Assembly: GCA_049520515.1 (NCBI GenBank)
Contig: JBEKPS010000006.1
Coordinates: forward strand, 1-64,000
DNA from: JAFAMS01 sp049520515
GTDB taxonomy: Bacteria; Vulcanimicrobiota; Vulcanimicrobiia; Vulcanimicrobiales; Vulcanimicrobiaceae
Direction: 5' to 3'
DNA length: 64,000 nucleotides
Part shown: piece after piece, positions 10,401 to 17,702 of the stretch
Layout of the letters: each line of letters starts with the position of its first letter
Position numbering within the stretch: the first letter of the stretch is position 1
The notes under the pieces: model-generated
The model's input: the letters and a program-made list of their open reading frames with translations, nothing else
Told to the model about the DNA's origin: nothing
Database searches by the model: none
Made by a program: the position numbers and the translations under genes

Positions 10401-10674
10401 AAATCGATGCCGAGCCGGATTCAACCGTCGAATCGATGGTCTGCAAGTCCGGCGTGCCGGCGATCTGGTTCTCGATCGGCACGACAATACTGTCGCGCAT
10501 CTCCGTTGTCGATGCGCCCGTATACGAGACGTGAATCGAGATAACGGGTTTCTCCACGTTCGGATATTGCTGGACGACCAGATTCTGCAGCGAGATGAAA
10601 CCCGCAATGAAAAACAACGCGATTAAGACGAGCACCAGCGTCGGACGCTGGACGAAGACGCGGGTCAGCCACAT
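7465..10674 (-). CDS. RND-family efflux permease (AcrB/HAE1 type)
   Basis: This is a 1069-aa inner-membrane proton-driven exporter. The first transmembrane helix is at residues 10-30. Two large periplasmic loops follow TM1 and TM7. The TM4 proton-relay pair is visible as LIDDSTVVLEN near residue 415. GLVAKNGILLVDYAN matches the TM10-11 region. The C-terminus EVEDEIAGAHDHAAPNPAT is cytosolic. It follows its adaptor gene directly (adaptor stop at 10675, permease start at 10674). No outer-membrane factor gene is nearby, so a TolC-like partner must be encoded elsewhere. The substrate is unknown; hydrophobic drugs or lipids are typical of the family. Confidence 0.95.
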   Translation of the reverse strand: MWLTRVFVQRPTLVLVLIALFFIAGFISLQNLVVQQYPNVEKPVISIHVSYTGASTTEMRDSIVVPIENQIAGTPDLQTIDSTVESGSASISSTFTLTSDAYTDLVYIQKALTQASKYLPTNLVPPTINISNPSETVVATIGVTSKSLTPAALSLIITGVLIPDLEQIPDVSNVNAQGTVTPAYEVTVNPAILAGDNLTITDVVNTVSANNLHLPGGTLYAPGRTTSLDVRADILSPSSIGDLLIQATPGTSGVTAITPQPASSATNAWTTLTAAHRVADVSTVTTGQVPQTAFAAVNGKTSFFLQVQKTADASEVSASNNVLAALPGYEKRFPQLAFTIVNVQSKYTQQQLNAVIRTLIEGIIFIAIVMLLFLRSWRNAVVVIIAIPTSLSVTLFVMKMFNFTIDTVSLLGMTLAIGILIDDSTVVLENIERHRDELGQTPIAAAITGRTEIGQAAMVLTLVDVVVFLPIAFLQDEVGRQLAEFGVVVTVATLTSLFVSFTITPALAGLWALHSTWKPPKFIDAFDNVFLRLRGWYHERALPWALGAPFIVAGFALITFVLALLAVGLGFVGKEYIPAQDMGQLFVQFTFPVGTPVAYTTQEVEKVEQAILKIPDLGAMTRVSGAQAANFGGFISETSVGQIQVFLKDNRQHPTTYWVAEIRREAEHLAPDGKITVIPVTGTQGGNAQPIDELVSDLSGGDPTSAAQQVLQALQQTPGAQNVNSSASALAPQVNVFFNREAARSLDVAISDAASAVNAAFAGALPTQVITSQGIMQVQVIYPLANQQDLTQVESIPMRALNGNIVTVGDVAQLQWAPTLPVLTRENRLTVIHVDSNVAPNSSLSTVQAAFQKKLAALNLPRTIQVAPSAQGQQSEMAETLSDVGHSMILSLVLVFLLMVALYNSYESPFIIMFSVPVAAVGAVGSLMLTHSTLNLFSLIGSMLLIGLVAKNGILLVDYANTLRRTRGLSKVEAIKESAKTRFRPIMMTTLAMVSGMLPLALALEPGSQERESLGVVVIGGLLSSLVLTLVLVPVMYEWLAPKEMSTREKEVEDEIAGAHDHAAPNPAT

Positions 10675-11937
10675 CTACTTAACGGTTACCTTCTCGCCGT
10701 CGCTTAGCCCCAACTGACCGTTTGTTACGAGGCGAGCGCCGGTCCCGAGACCCGTGACGATCGCGTTCGTTCCGTCTGTCGCAATCTGCGTGACATTGAC
10801 GACATGTGTCGTGCCGTTTGCATCGACGGTCATAATCGATGTGTGGTTGTCGTCGAGAAATGACGAGACCGGAACTTCAACGCCTGAGACGGGATTGAGC
10901 TGGATCACGCTCGAGACGGTGACGCCCGAGCGCAACGTGCCTTGCGGATTCGGCACGTTGACTTTGATCGCGAAGTTGGTCGAGCCGGGCGTTAACTGAT
11001 CGAGCACGGCCGCAACCGTACCGGGATATTGACCGCGTAGACCGTTGACGGTGACGTTGACGCTGGCGCCGACCGGAACCTGAAAGATTTTCGCTGACGA
11101 CGCGCTCAGGATCGCGAAGACGTAGTCTTCTTCCTGAATCGTGAAGATTTGCCGGGTGCCGGGATATTCTCCCGGGTTGAGATTTCGGTTGACGATGATG
11201 CCGTTGACCGGAGAGGAGATCGTCGCGGTATTGATACTGACCTGTTCTTGCGCGGCCTGATCGCGCGATGCGCGCGCTTCCGCTTCGGATTGCGCGACTT
11301 TAGCAGCCTGCAATCCCGCTTGCATCGTTCCGTTGGTCGTGACGTTCGAAATCGCGCTCGAAAGTGCGGCTTCATCGTTCCGGACGGCCTGCAGATCGTT
11401 CTCCACCGTCGTCTGCTGCGTTACGTATTGCTGTTCCGTGACATAGCCCTGACTGTAGAGCATCTTGTAGCGCTGCAGATCGCGCTGCGCGTTGGTCAGC
11501 GTTGCCTGCGCCGAGCGCACATTCGCGCGCGCCTGATTGACGGCGTCGTTCCCCTGGGCGATGTTCAGCTGGCCTTGGTAGACGTTTTGCTTCGTGAGCT
11601 CATCGTTTGCGGCGGCATTGTGCAAATTGTAGGCAAGGGCGGCGCGCAGATCTGCGGTTGAAAGCACGGCCAGCACCTGGCCGGCGCGCACGTGATCGCC
11701 CTCCTGGACGTTGACCTGCAGCGTCGGCTCTTGCAGACTGCTCGACAATGCAACGCTTTGCGCCGGCGCGATGAATCCGGCCAACGTCAATGTCGGCCGA
11801 AGAGTGCCGTCGGCGGTGATCTCCGTTGCGACTTGCGGTGCGGCGGCGGCCGTGCGCTCCGGCTTCTTTGCGCATGCGCAAAGCGTCGCAAGCGCCACAA
11901 GAGCAATCGCGCCAGCGAATAACGTACGAGCCTTCAT
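10675..11937 (-). CDS. RND periplasmic adaptor (membrane fusion) lipoprotein
   Basis: The protein is 420 aa. The N-terminus MKARTLFAGAI...LATLCAC is a lipoprotein signal with a plausible lipobox cysteine. A biotinyl-lipoyl-like half motif follows (EGDHVRAGQVLAVLSTADL), then an alpha-helical hairpin rich in Gln and Ala (about 100-200), the second half of the lipoyl fold (ISSPVNGIIVNRNLNPGEY) and a beta-barrel/MP region. The start is ATG 11937, because GGAGGG sits just upstream; the earlier ATGs fall inside that ribosome-binding site. It links the permease to an outer-membrane channel. Confidence 0.93.
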   Translation of the reverse strand: MKARTLFAGAIALVALATLCACAKKPERTAAAAPQVATEITADGTLRPTLTLAGFIAPAQSVALSSSLQEPTLQVNVQEGDHVRAGQVLAVLSTADLRAALAYNLHNAAANDELTKQNVYQGQLNIAQGNDAVNQARANVRSAQATLTNAQRDLQRYKMLYSQGYVTEQQYVTQQTTVENDLQAVRNDEAALSSAISNVTTNGTMQAGLQAAKVAQSEAEARASRDQAAQEQVSINTATISSPVNGIIVNRNLNPGEYPGTRQIFTIQEEDYVFAILSASSAKIFQVPVGASVNVTVNGLRGQYPGTVAAVLDQLTPGSTNFAIKVNVPNPQGTLRSGVTVSSVIQLNPVSGVEVPVSSFLDDNHTSIMTVDANGTTHVVNVTQIATDGTNAIVTGLGTGARLVTNGQLGLSDGEKVTVK

Positions 11938-12017
11938 AGCCATCCCTCCCAAAATCTACCCCACGAAGGAGGGCAGGCAAACGTGCGGACCCTTGGAAGG
12001 CTCCCAGACTTCGAGTA

Positions 12018-12872
12018 TTAGAGCGTCAAACCGGTGAGAAGCTCTGCGCGTTCTTTCCCATCAAGGAACACAGGTAACGCGTCGACCGAAAACTGCATCC
12101 CGGTGTAGAAAGGCCCGAACGCCGCGTATTTAGCGCTGGCTTCATCGAAGCGCATCTCATAGATCAGCTTCTTAAAGACCATCGGATCGTCCGCGTACAG
12201 ATCGACACCCCACTCCCAATCATCGAAGCCGATCGATCCTGAGATCACTTGTGTGACGAGTCCGTGGAACGTGCGGCCAATCTTGCCGTGATCGAGCATC
12301 AGCCCCGCACGCTCCTTATATGGAAGCGAGTACCAGTTCGTTCGCTCGCCGCGCTTCTTGTCCATCGGATAGAAGCAAACGTAGCGGCGCGCCGGGATCT
12401 TTGCGAAAAGCCGGGCGGCACTGCGCGGTTCTTCGGCTTCCTCGTGCAGCAGCGCATCGAATGCCTCGTTCCACTCGGCTGAATGCGGTTTGAGCGCGCG
12501 CTCGCGCAGCGTCTCATGAATCCGGCGCGTCGCTTCGTACAGGCCAAGCTCTAAGATCGAGACGTACGAGCCGTGCGGCTCGAGATAGTCCCGCAACGCG
12601 AGTCGATCGAACGCGATCTCTGCGTCACCCAGTGCGTCAAAGCTTTTCGCGTAAAATGTCACCATCAAATCGGCTTTGTGGCCGAGCAGCTGCGCAAGGC
12701 CGACATCGCTTTCAGGATCGTCGTGCAGCGGCCGTAAGAACTCGACTGCGCTCGCGGCTATGCGCGTGCGATTGCTTGCGTCGAGAGCTTCATAGCGGCG
12801 GCGATTGAAGCTGAACATCCGATGCAGGATGCTCCAGCCGTCGAGCGACTCGGGGACCTCGGGATTACGCAC
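12018..12872 (-). CDS. hemQ: Coproheme decarboxylase / chlorite dismutase family (HemQ)
   Basis: The 284-aa protein matches HemQ over its full length, from ESLDGWSILHRMF to YGxFGPFYTGMQF-like YAAFGPFYTGMQF. The segment RTNWYSLPYKERAGLMLDHGKIGR carries the tyrosine of the decarboxylating site, and SGSIGFDDWEWGVDLYADD is near-invariant in the family. HemQ converts coproheme to heme b in the coproporphyrin-dependent pathway. It starts with GTG just after the dprA stop, so the two are co-transcribed. No other heme gene is in the window. Confidence 0.9.
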   Translation of the reverse strand: MRNPEVPESLDGWSILHRMFSFNRRRYEALDASNRTRIAASAVEFLRPLHDDPESDVGLAQLLGHKADLMVTFYAKSFDALGDAEIAFDRLALRDYLEPHGSYVSILELGLYEATRRIHETLRERALKPHSAEWNEAFDALLHEEAEEPRSAARLFAKIPARRYVCFYPMDKKRGERTNWYSLPYKERAGLMLDHGKIGRTFHGLVTQVISGSIGFDDWEWGVDLYADDPMVFKKLIYEMRFDEASAKYAAFGPFYTGMQFSVDALPVFLDGKERAELLTGLTL

Positions 12873-12876
12873 TCCC

Positions 12877-13743
12877 TCAAATTAGCGCGTAACGCGCGCC
12901 GGTCCTCGACTCAACGATCCCGCACAGCTCCAGCTCGATCAATCGTCCGGCAAGTTCACCTGCATCGATGCCGGCGCGCACCAGCAGCGCATCGAAATCC
13001 ATCTCGCCGTCGCCCAGCAAAGCGACGATCGCACGCGAGCGCTCTTCGAGCATGTCGATCGCACCGCGTTTCCGGGTTTCCCGCGCCGGCTCGATACCGA
13101 TCGCTTCGAGGATGTCGGCCGCGTCGCGCACGAGCGTGGCGCCGTCGCGGAGCAGAGCCAGGCAGCCGGCAACCTTACGGCGATCGACGTCGCCTGGAAA
13201 CGCCATGACGGGAATGCCGAGATTTCCGGCGTGGGAGGCGGTGTTCAGCGCGCCGCTGCGCTCCGCGGCTTCGACCACGACAACGCCGTCGGCCAAGCCC
13301 GCGACGATGCCATTCCGCTGCAAAAATTGCCCAGGCCGCGCCGGCCAATCCGGGGCGAACGGCGAGATGACCGCGCCGCCGCCGGCGATGATCCGCTCCG
13401 CGAGCTCGCGATTTCCGAGCGGAAAGAAATTATCGTGACCGCCGCCCAGGACGCCGATCGTCGGCGCCTGCGCCGCGAGCGCGCCCTCGTGGGCCGCGGC
13501 ATCGATTCCGAGCGCGAGGCCGCTCACAACACAGACGCCCGAGCCGGCCAGGAGCCTGGCAGTTTCAAAGGCCAATCTCCGGCCGCCCCCGCTCGGAACG
13601 CGGGTCCCGACGACCGCCACGGTGGGTGCTACCAGAGCGTCGAGTGACCCGCTGACCCAGAGGGGAACGTCGACTCCCGGGCGCCCTGCCCGCAAAAAGA
13701 GACCGGCCGATTCGGCCGGGAGGACGAGGGTCGGTCGCTCCAC
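12877..13743 (-). CDS. dprA: DNA-processing protein DprA/Smf
   Basis: This 288-aa Rossmann-like protein loads RecA on incoming single-stranded DNA during transformation. Characteristic motifs are VAVVGTRVPS, VVSGLALGIDAAAHEGAL (the ssDNA-binding region) and QFLQRNGIVAGLADGVVVVEA, with ERSGALNTA after it. The C-terminal 70 residues look like the small winged-helix DML1 domain. The start is GTG 13743. It lies directly upstream of hemQ and divergent from the zinc-ribbon gene at 13817. It supports a capacity for natural transformation, but no com genes are present here to confirm it. Confidence 0.93.
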   Translation of the reverse strand: MERPTLVLPAESAGLFLRAGRPGVDVPLWVSGSLDALVAPTVAVVGTRVPSGGGRRLAFETARLLAGSGVCVVSGLALGIDAAAHEGALAAQAPTIGVLGGGHDNFFPLGNRELAERIIAGGGAVISPFAPDWPARPGQFLQRNGIVAGLADGVVVVEAAERSGALNTASHAGNLGIPVMAFPGDVDRRKVAGCLALLRDGATLVRDAADILEAIGIEPARETRKRGAIDMLEERSRAIVALLGDGEMDFDALLVRAGIDAGELAGRLIELELCGIVESRTGARYALI

Positions 13744-13816
13744 TCCCCTCCTTCACGCCATCAGCTTCTTTCGGAAAGACGAGGAAGAACGTGGAGCCGG
13801 GGAATATGGGGCGACC

Positions 13817-13966
13817 ATGGCAGCTGAAGCGTATTGCGTGAAATGCAAGACAAAGCGTGAAATCAAAGACGCAGTCCAGATAACAATGAAGAACGGTCGA
13901 CCGGCAACCGAAGGCAAGTGTCCGGTTTGTGGAACCAAGATGTTCAAAATCGGGGCAGCGAAGTAG
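13817..13966 (+). CDS. Small zinc-ribbon protein (DUF5679-like)
   Basis: This 49-aa protein has two CxxC knuckles: YCVKCKTK near the N-terminus and KCPVCGTKMFKIG near the C-terminus. This is the layout of DUF5679, a family of tiny zinc ribbons. ATG 13817 is preceded by GGGG at a suitable distance and gives a protein that starts at the first knuckle. A longer in-frame reading back to 13622 would overlap dprA antisense and is not credible. It may bind nucleic acid or a protein partner; the role is unknown. Confidence 0.82.
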   Translation: MAAEAYCVKCKTKREIKDAVQITMKNGRPATEGKCPVCGTKMFKIGAAK

Positions 13967-13974
13967 CCTAGAAT

Positions 13975-14004
13975 TTGCCCGCACAGCGGGTCGTGCCTTA
14001 TACT
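13975..14004 (+). promoter_or_regulatory. Predicted sigma-70-type promoter of nrdR
   Basis: The -35 is TTGCCC (13975-13980), the spacer is 18 bp, and the -10 is TATACT (13999-14004). The expected transcription start is about 14011, immediately before the NrdR-box-like palindrome. Confidence 0.55.
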
Positions 14005-14012
14005 CGTCTGAA

Positions 14013-14028
14013 CCCCAAGATATTGGGG
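14013..14028. promoter_or_regulatory. NrdR-box-like palindrome in the nrdR leader
   Basis: CCCCAAGATATTGGGG is an inverted repeat with 6-bp arms. It matches the core positions (C, A, AT, T, G) of the published NrdR box acaCwAtATaTwGtgt. It sits at about +1 to +17 of the predicted nrdR transcript, where bound NrdR would block transcription. This suggests autorepression. Confidence 0.55.
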
Positions 14029-14056
14029 TCCCTATCCCTACGAGGCCGCACGCACC

Positions 14057-14500
14057 CTGCTCTGCCCAGCATGCCGCAAGAGCGAGACGCGCGTCGTCGA
14101 CTCGCGTGACGATGAATCCGTCGTACGCCGGCGCCGCGAATGCCTCACTTGCAAACACCGTTTCACGACCTACGAGCGTATGGAAGCGCCTCGTCTGTTC
14201 GTCGTGAAAAAGGACGGCCGGCGCGAGCAATACAATCGCGAAAAGATCCTGGCCGGTTTGCAGCGAGCGTGTGAGAAGCGACCGGTTTCCGAAGCGCAGC
14301 TCGACGAGATCGTCGCAAAGCTCGAACGCGAGCTCTTTTCGCGCGGCGACAACGAAGTGCAGACGACACTCATCGGCGAGAAGGTGATGGAAGCGCTGCA
14401 CGCCGTCGACAAAGTGGCGTACGTTCGCTTCGCAAGCGTTTATCGATCGTTCACGGACGTCGAGAGTTTCCGGACTGTCCTAACCGAGCTTGCGACCTGA
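14057..14500 (+). CDS. nrdR: Transcriptional repressor NrdR (CTG start)
   Basis: The 147-aa product is the zinc-ribbon/ATP-cone repressor of ribonucleotide reductase genes. In frame upstream of the first ATG (14180) lies the full N-terminal ribbon: LCPACRK, VVDSRDDE, RRRRECLTCKHRFTTYERME (Cys 3, 6, 29 and 32). The ATP-cone follows (LFVVKKDGRREQYNREKIL). The frame is open only back to a TGA at 14009-14011 and contains no ATG, GTG or TTG before 14180. The CTG at 14057 falls exactly at the usual Met of M-x-C-P, and CGAGG lies 11 nt upstream. It overlaps the next gene's ribosome-binding region. Identity is certain; the CTG start is inferred. Confidence 0.92.
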   Translation: MLCPACRKSETRVVDSRDDESVVRRRRECLTCKHRFTTYERMEAPRLFVVKKDGRREQYNREKILAGLQRACEKRPVSEAQLDEIVAKLERELFSRGDNEVQTTLIGEKVMEALHAVDKVAYVRFASVYRSFTDVESFRTVLTELAT

Positions 14501-14504
14501 GGGC

Positions 14505-14951
14505 GTGCGCGTCCGCATAACGCGGCTTGCGCATGCAGCCGGTCTTCCGCTTCCGTCATATGCAACCAAGGACGCGGCCGGCGCAGATGTGTGCGCAGCG
14601 CTTGAAGCCGAACTTGTTTTGCGACCCGGCGCGCGAGCCGCCGTTCCGACCGGGTTGTGCGTCGAGATCCCGCAGGGCTACGAGATGCAAGTGCGGCCTC
14701 GCAGCGGTCTGGCGCTGCGCGACGGAGTCGGTTTGCTGAATTCGCCCGGAACGATCGATGCCGATTATCGCGGCGAGATCAAAATCATTCTCGTCAATCA
14801 CGGCAATCAAGACGTGCTCGTGCGGCGCGGCGATCGGATTGCGCAACTCGTCCTTGCACCCGTTGTGACCGGCATCTTCGAGGATGCGGAGACGCTTGCG
14901 CCAACCGAGCGCGGAGAAGCGGGCTTCGGCAGCACGGGCGTGCGGGGGTAA
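14505..14951 (+). CDS. dut: dUTP diphosphatase
   Basis: This 148-aa trimeric dUTPase hydrolyses dUTP to dUMP and PPi. The five family motifs are readable: AGADVCAALE, PRSGLALRDGVGLLNSPGTID (shown in two parts: RPRSGLAL and GLLNSPGTIDADYRGE), VRRGDRIAQLVLAP and ERGEAGFGSTG at the C-terminus. The GTG at 14505 places the start at the conserved V-x-I strand; a TTG at 14490 is an alternative overlapping nrdR. It follows nrdR, so both genes act on deoxynucleotide pools. Confidence 0.93.
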   Translation: MRVRITRLAHAAGLPLPSYATKDAAGADVCAALEAELVLRPGARAAVPTGLCVEIPQGYEMQVRPRSGLALRDGVGLLNSPGTIDADYRGEIKIILVNHGNQDVLVRRGDRIAQLVLAPVVTGIFEDAETLAPTERGEAGFGSTGVRG

Positions 14952-14957
14952 GATCAC

Positions 14958-14982
14958 TGAAGGTCTACGTTTGAAGGTCTAC
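14958..14982 (+). repeat. Tandem 11-bp duplication at the panE start
   Basis: TGAAGGTCTAC occurs at 14958-14968 and again at 14972-14982, a 14-bp period. The first copy supplies the GAAGG Shine-Dalgarno and the second encodes the first residues (LKVY). Confidence 0.65.
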
Positions 14983-15948
14983 ATCGTCGGCAAAGGCGCG
15001 ATCGGGACGTTTTTTGGCGATTTGCTTGCCAAGATCGGTAACGACGTTGTCTACGCGCCGCGCGACCACGAGAACGTCGAACCGGTTGCCGCCGAGCTTG
15101 CGATCGTTGCGGTGAAATCCTACGACACGGACGGTGCAATCGAAACGCTCAAGCGCGGACTTGCTCAGCCTGCGCAGACGGCAATCTTGTGTCCTCAGAA
15201 CGGCGTCGGAAACGAGGAGAAACTCGCCGCCGCGTTCGGACCCGATCCTATCGTCGCGTGCGCGCTCACGATCCCGGTCGAACGCAATCGCGACGGCACG
15301 GGTCAGCCGACGAACGCGGGCGGCATCGCATTTGCGCCGGTTGGAGGCGAAGCGCACAACTGGATTCTTGCAACCTTCGCACAAGCCGGTTTGCCGACGA
15401 AGGCCGTCGAGGACTACCGCGCACTCAAGTGGTCGAAGCTCGCGCTCAACAACGTCGCCAATGCATCCTGCGCGATTCTGAATGTCTTGCCTGAACGGCT
15501 CGTCCATTTCGATGAGGCCTTCACGCTCGAGATTCGCGCGATCCGCGAAGTGCGCGCGGTCATGCTCGCGCAAAGAATTACACCGATTGACCTGCCGCGC
15601 TATCCGTTGCGCGCGCTGCAAGGTCTCGCGACGCTCCCCTCACCCGTCTCGCGCCTCGTGCTCGCAAGCCGGATTGCAGGCGCCCGTGGACGCAAACCGC
15701 CGTCGCTGCTGCTCGATCTGCGCGCGGGTAAGAATGAAACTGAAGTCGGCGTTCTCAACGGCGCCGTCGCAGATGCTGGACACCGGCTCGGTGTTGCAAC
15801 GCCGGTCAACGCCGTCTTTGCGCGCGTTTTATCCGATATCGCTCACATGCCCGCGCTGTGGGCGAAATACCGCGAGCGACCCGACCAGCTCGAAGCCGAA
15901 TATAAAGCCGAGCTCGGACGCCGGCGCGCAGCGCGTTCGACCGCATGA
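14971..15948 (+). CDS. panE: 2-dehydropantoate 2-reductase family (PanE/ApbA)
   Basis: The 325-aa protein begins with the NADP-binding KVYIVGKGAIGTFFG and has VAVKSYDT, CPQNGVGNEE and KWSKLALNNVANA, all typical of ketopantoate reductases (pantothenate synthesis). The N-terminal Rossmann part is short: between the glycine-rich loop and VAVKSYDT about 35 residues found in most members are missing. The start is TTG 14971; the ribosome-binding site is supplied by one copy of a short tandem duplication (TGAAGGTCTAC at 14958 and 14972). It overlaps argS by ATGA. The substrate could differ from ketopantoate because of the trimmed cofactor domain. Confidence 0.82.
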   Translation: MKVYIVGKGAIGTFFGDLLAKIGNDVVYAPRDHENVEPVAAELAIVAVKSYDTDGAIETLKRGLAQPAQTAILCPQNGVGNEEKLAAAFGPDPIVACALTIPVERNRDGTGQPTNAGGIAFAPVGGEAHNWILATFAQAGLPTKAVEDYRALKWSKLALNNVANASCAILNVLPERLVHFDEAFTLEIRAIREVRAVMLAQRITPIDLPRYPLRALQGLATLPSPVSRLVLASRIAGARGRKPPSLLLDLRAGKNETEVGVLNGAVADAGHRLGVATPVNAVFARVLSDIAHMPALWAKYRERPDQLEAEYKAELGRRRAARSTA

Positions 15949-17702
15949 AGCTGCTCGATCTCGACGGCGTCGCGATCGCGTTCGATCGCACGGCGCGCGC
16001 CCTCTATGGAGACGTCGCGATCGACGTCACGTTCGAAACGCCGCGCAACGTCGACTTCGGCGACTTCGCGACGAACATCGCGTTCAAGCTGGCCAAAACT
16101 GCGCGCAAAGCGCCGCAAGCAATCGCAACCGAAATTGCCGACATGGCTGTTCGCGATGCGACTTTGCAAACAACAATCGTTGAAATTAAGCCGGTTGCGG
16201 GCTTCGTTAACTTACGGATGCAGCCCGCATTTTGGCAACAAGTCGTTCGCGAGATTCTCGAGAAGGGCGCAGACTACGGTCGCGGTGCATCGACCGGCAC
16301 GCGGCTCTCGCTCGAATTCGGCAGCGCGAATCCGACTGGCCCGCTCGTCGTCGTGCAAGGCCGCAGTCTCGCGATCGGGTCGACGCTTGCGAACGCGCTG
16401 CGCTTTCTCGGCAGCGAGGTCACGACCGATTGGATCATCAACGACGCAGGCAACCAGCTCGATATTCTGATGCGCTCGCTGTATGCGCGCTGGCGTCAAC
16501 TGCGCGATCCGGCATTTCCGTTTCCGGAGGACGGCTACCCGAGCGACTACGTCGTCGAGCTTGCGAAAGATCTCGATAGCGTGGCGGGAGCCGATCCCGA
16601 AGACCGAGATTTTCTCGAGGGATTCGCGCACGACAGGATGGTCGACGCGCAGCGCGCGACCGCACGGCGATTCGGCGTCGATTTCATCTTCCAAAGCGAG
16701 AAAGTATTTCACGAGGCCGGGCTCGTCGACGCGATTATCACGCTGCTCGAAGACGAAGGGCTGACGGTCCGCGAGGATCAGGCGATCGCGCTTTCACCGG
16801 AGCTCGATCCGGACGAAACAAAAGCGCGCATTCTGCGACGCACCGACGGACGGCCGACGTACTTTGGCGCCGACATCGTCTATCATTTCTCGAAATTCCG
16901 CCACGCCTCCGAGCTGCTCGACATCTTGGGGCCGGATCATCATGGTTACATCGCACGCGTGCGCGCGATGGCGGAACTGTGGCGCAGGCTCTACGGCAAG
17001 CCGTCGTTCAAGAGCTTTCTTGAGCGCCTCGACGCACTCAAACTCGAAGGGCCAACGCATTGGGCCGGGCACGACGTTTCGATCGACGTGCTGATCGCGC
17101 AACAGGTGAATCTCATGCGCGGCGGCGAGGCCGCATCGATGAGCAAGCGGGCCGGTAATATCATCGAGCTCGATGAGGTACTCGATGAGGTCGGCGTCGA
17201 CGCCGCGCGTTTCTTCTTCATCATGCTCGCACCGGAATCGCCGCTAACGTTCGATCTCGAGCTCGCGGTCAAGCAGAGCAACGAGAATCCGGTGTACTAC
17301 GTCCAATACGGCCACGCTCGGATCTCCTCGCTGATCGCGCACGCACGCTCGAATCCCGAGACCTCGCGCTTTGTCGACGATGCCTCACATGCACAACATC
17401 TCGAACGCCTCGTTCATCCGACGGAGCTTGCGCTCGCGCGACGCCTGGCCGAATGGCCGCGCCTGATCGCGCACGCCACGCGCTCACGCGCGCCGCATCT
17501 GCTTGCGGCGTACGCGCGTGAAGTCGCGAGCGACTTTCACCAGTTTTATACGTCGTGCACGATCGTCGACGCCGCAGAATCCGAGACGAGCGTAGCGCGC
17601 CTGGCACTCTCGACTGCCGCGCGCTCAGTCCTCGCGAACGCGCTCGCAATCTGCGGAGTCACCGCCCCCGACTTCATGGAACGCCGCCCCTCCGCTCAGT
17701 AG
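15945..17702 (+). CDS. argS: Arginyl-tRNA synthetase
   Basis: This 585-aa class I synthetase charges tRNA-Arg. The N-terminal Add1 domain (about 1-105) leads to the catalytic core with SANPTGPLVVVQGRS, where the HIGH histidines expected after NPTGPL are replaced by VVVQ. The KMSK equivalent is ASMSKRAGN (about residue 395). The C-terminal DALR anticodon-binding domain includes ENPVYYVQYGHARISSL. The length is normal and the frame intact, so the motif change is not a frameshift. The start overlaps panE by ATGA. Its end overlaps the convergent hydrolase by 7 bp. Confidence 0.93.
   Translation: MKLLDLDGVAIAFDRTARALYGDVAIDVTFETPRNVDFGDFATNIAFKLAKTARKAPQAIATEIADMAVRDATLQTTIVEIKPVAGFVNLRMQPAFWQQVVREILEKGADYGRGASTGTRLSLEFGSANPTGPLVVVQGRSLAIGSTLANALRFLGSEVTTDWIINDAGNQLDILMRSLYARWRQLRDPAFPFPEDGYPSDYVVELAKDLDSVAGADPEDRDFLEGFAHDRMVDAQRATARRFGVDFIFQSEKVFHEAGLVDAIITLLEDEGLTVREDQAIALSPELDPDETKARILRRTDGRPTYFGADIVYHFSKFRHASELLDILGPDHHGYIARVRAMAELWRRLYGKPSFKSFLERLDALKLEGPTHWAGHDVSIDVLIAQQVNLMRGGEAASMSKRAGNIIELDEVLDEVGVDAARFFFIMLAPESPLTFDLELAVKQSNENPVYYVQYGHARISSLIAHARSNPETSRFVDDASHAQHLERLVHPTELALARRLAEWPRLIAHATRSRAPHLLAAYAREVASDFHQFYTSCTIVDAAESETSVARLALSTAARSVLANALAICGVTAPDFMERRPSAQ

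Noticed and set aside
12651..12666. GTAAAATGTCACCATC copy inside hemQ, 16 bp identical to the aceE upstream region
   Set aside because: It encodes conserved HemQ residues (MVTFYAK on the minus strand), so I treat it as coincidence rather than an operator.
13622..13816. Longer start for the zinc-ribbon gene, giving 114 codons
   Set aside because: The extra part is antisense to dprA and unlike the small zinc-ribbon family; ATG 13817 with its own ribosome-binding site is better.
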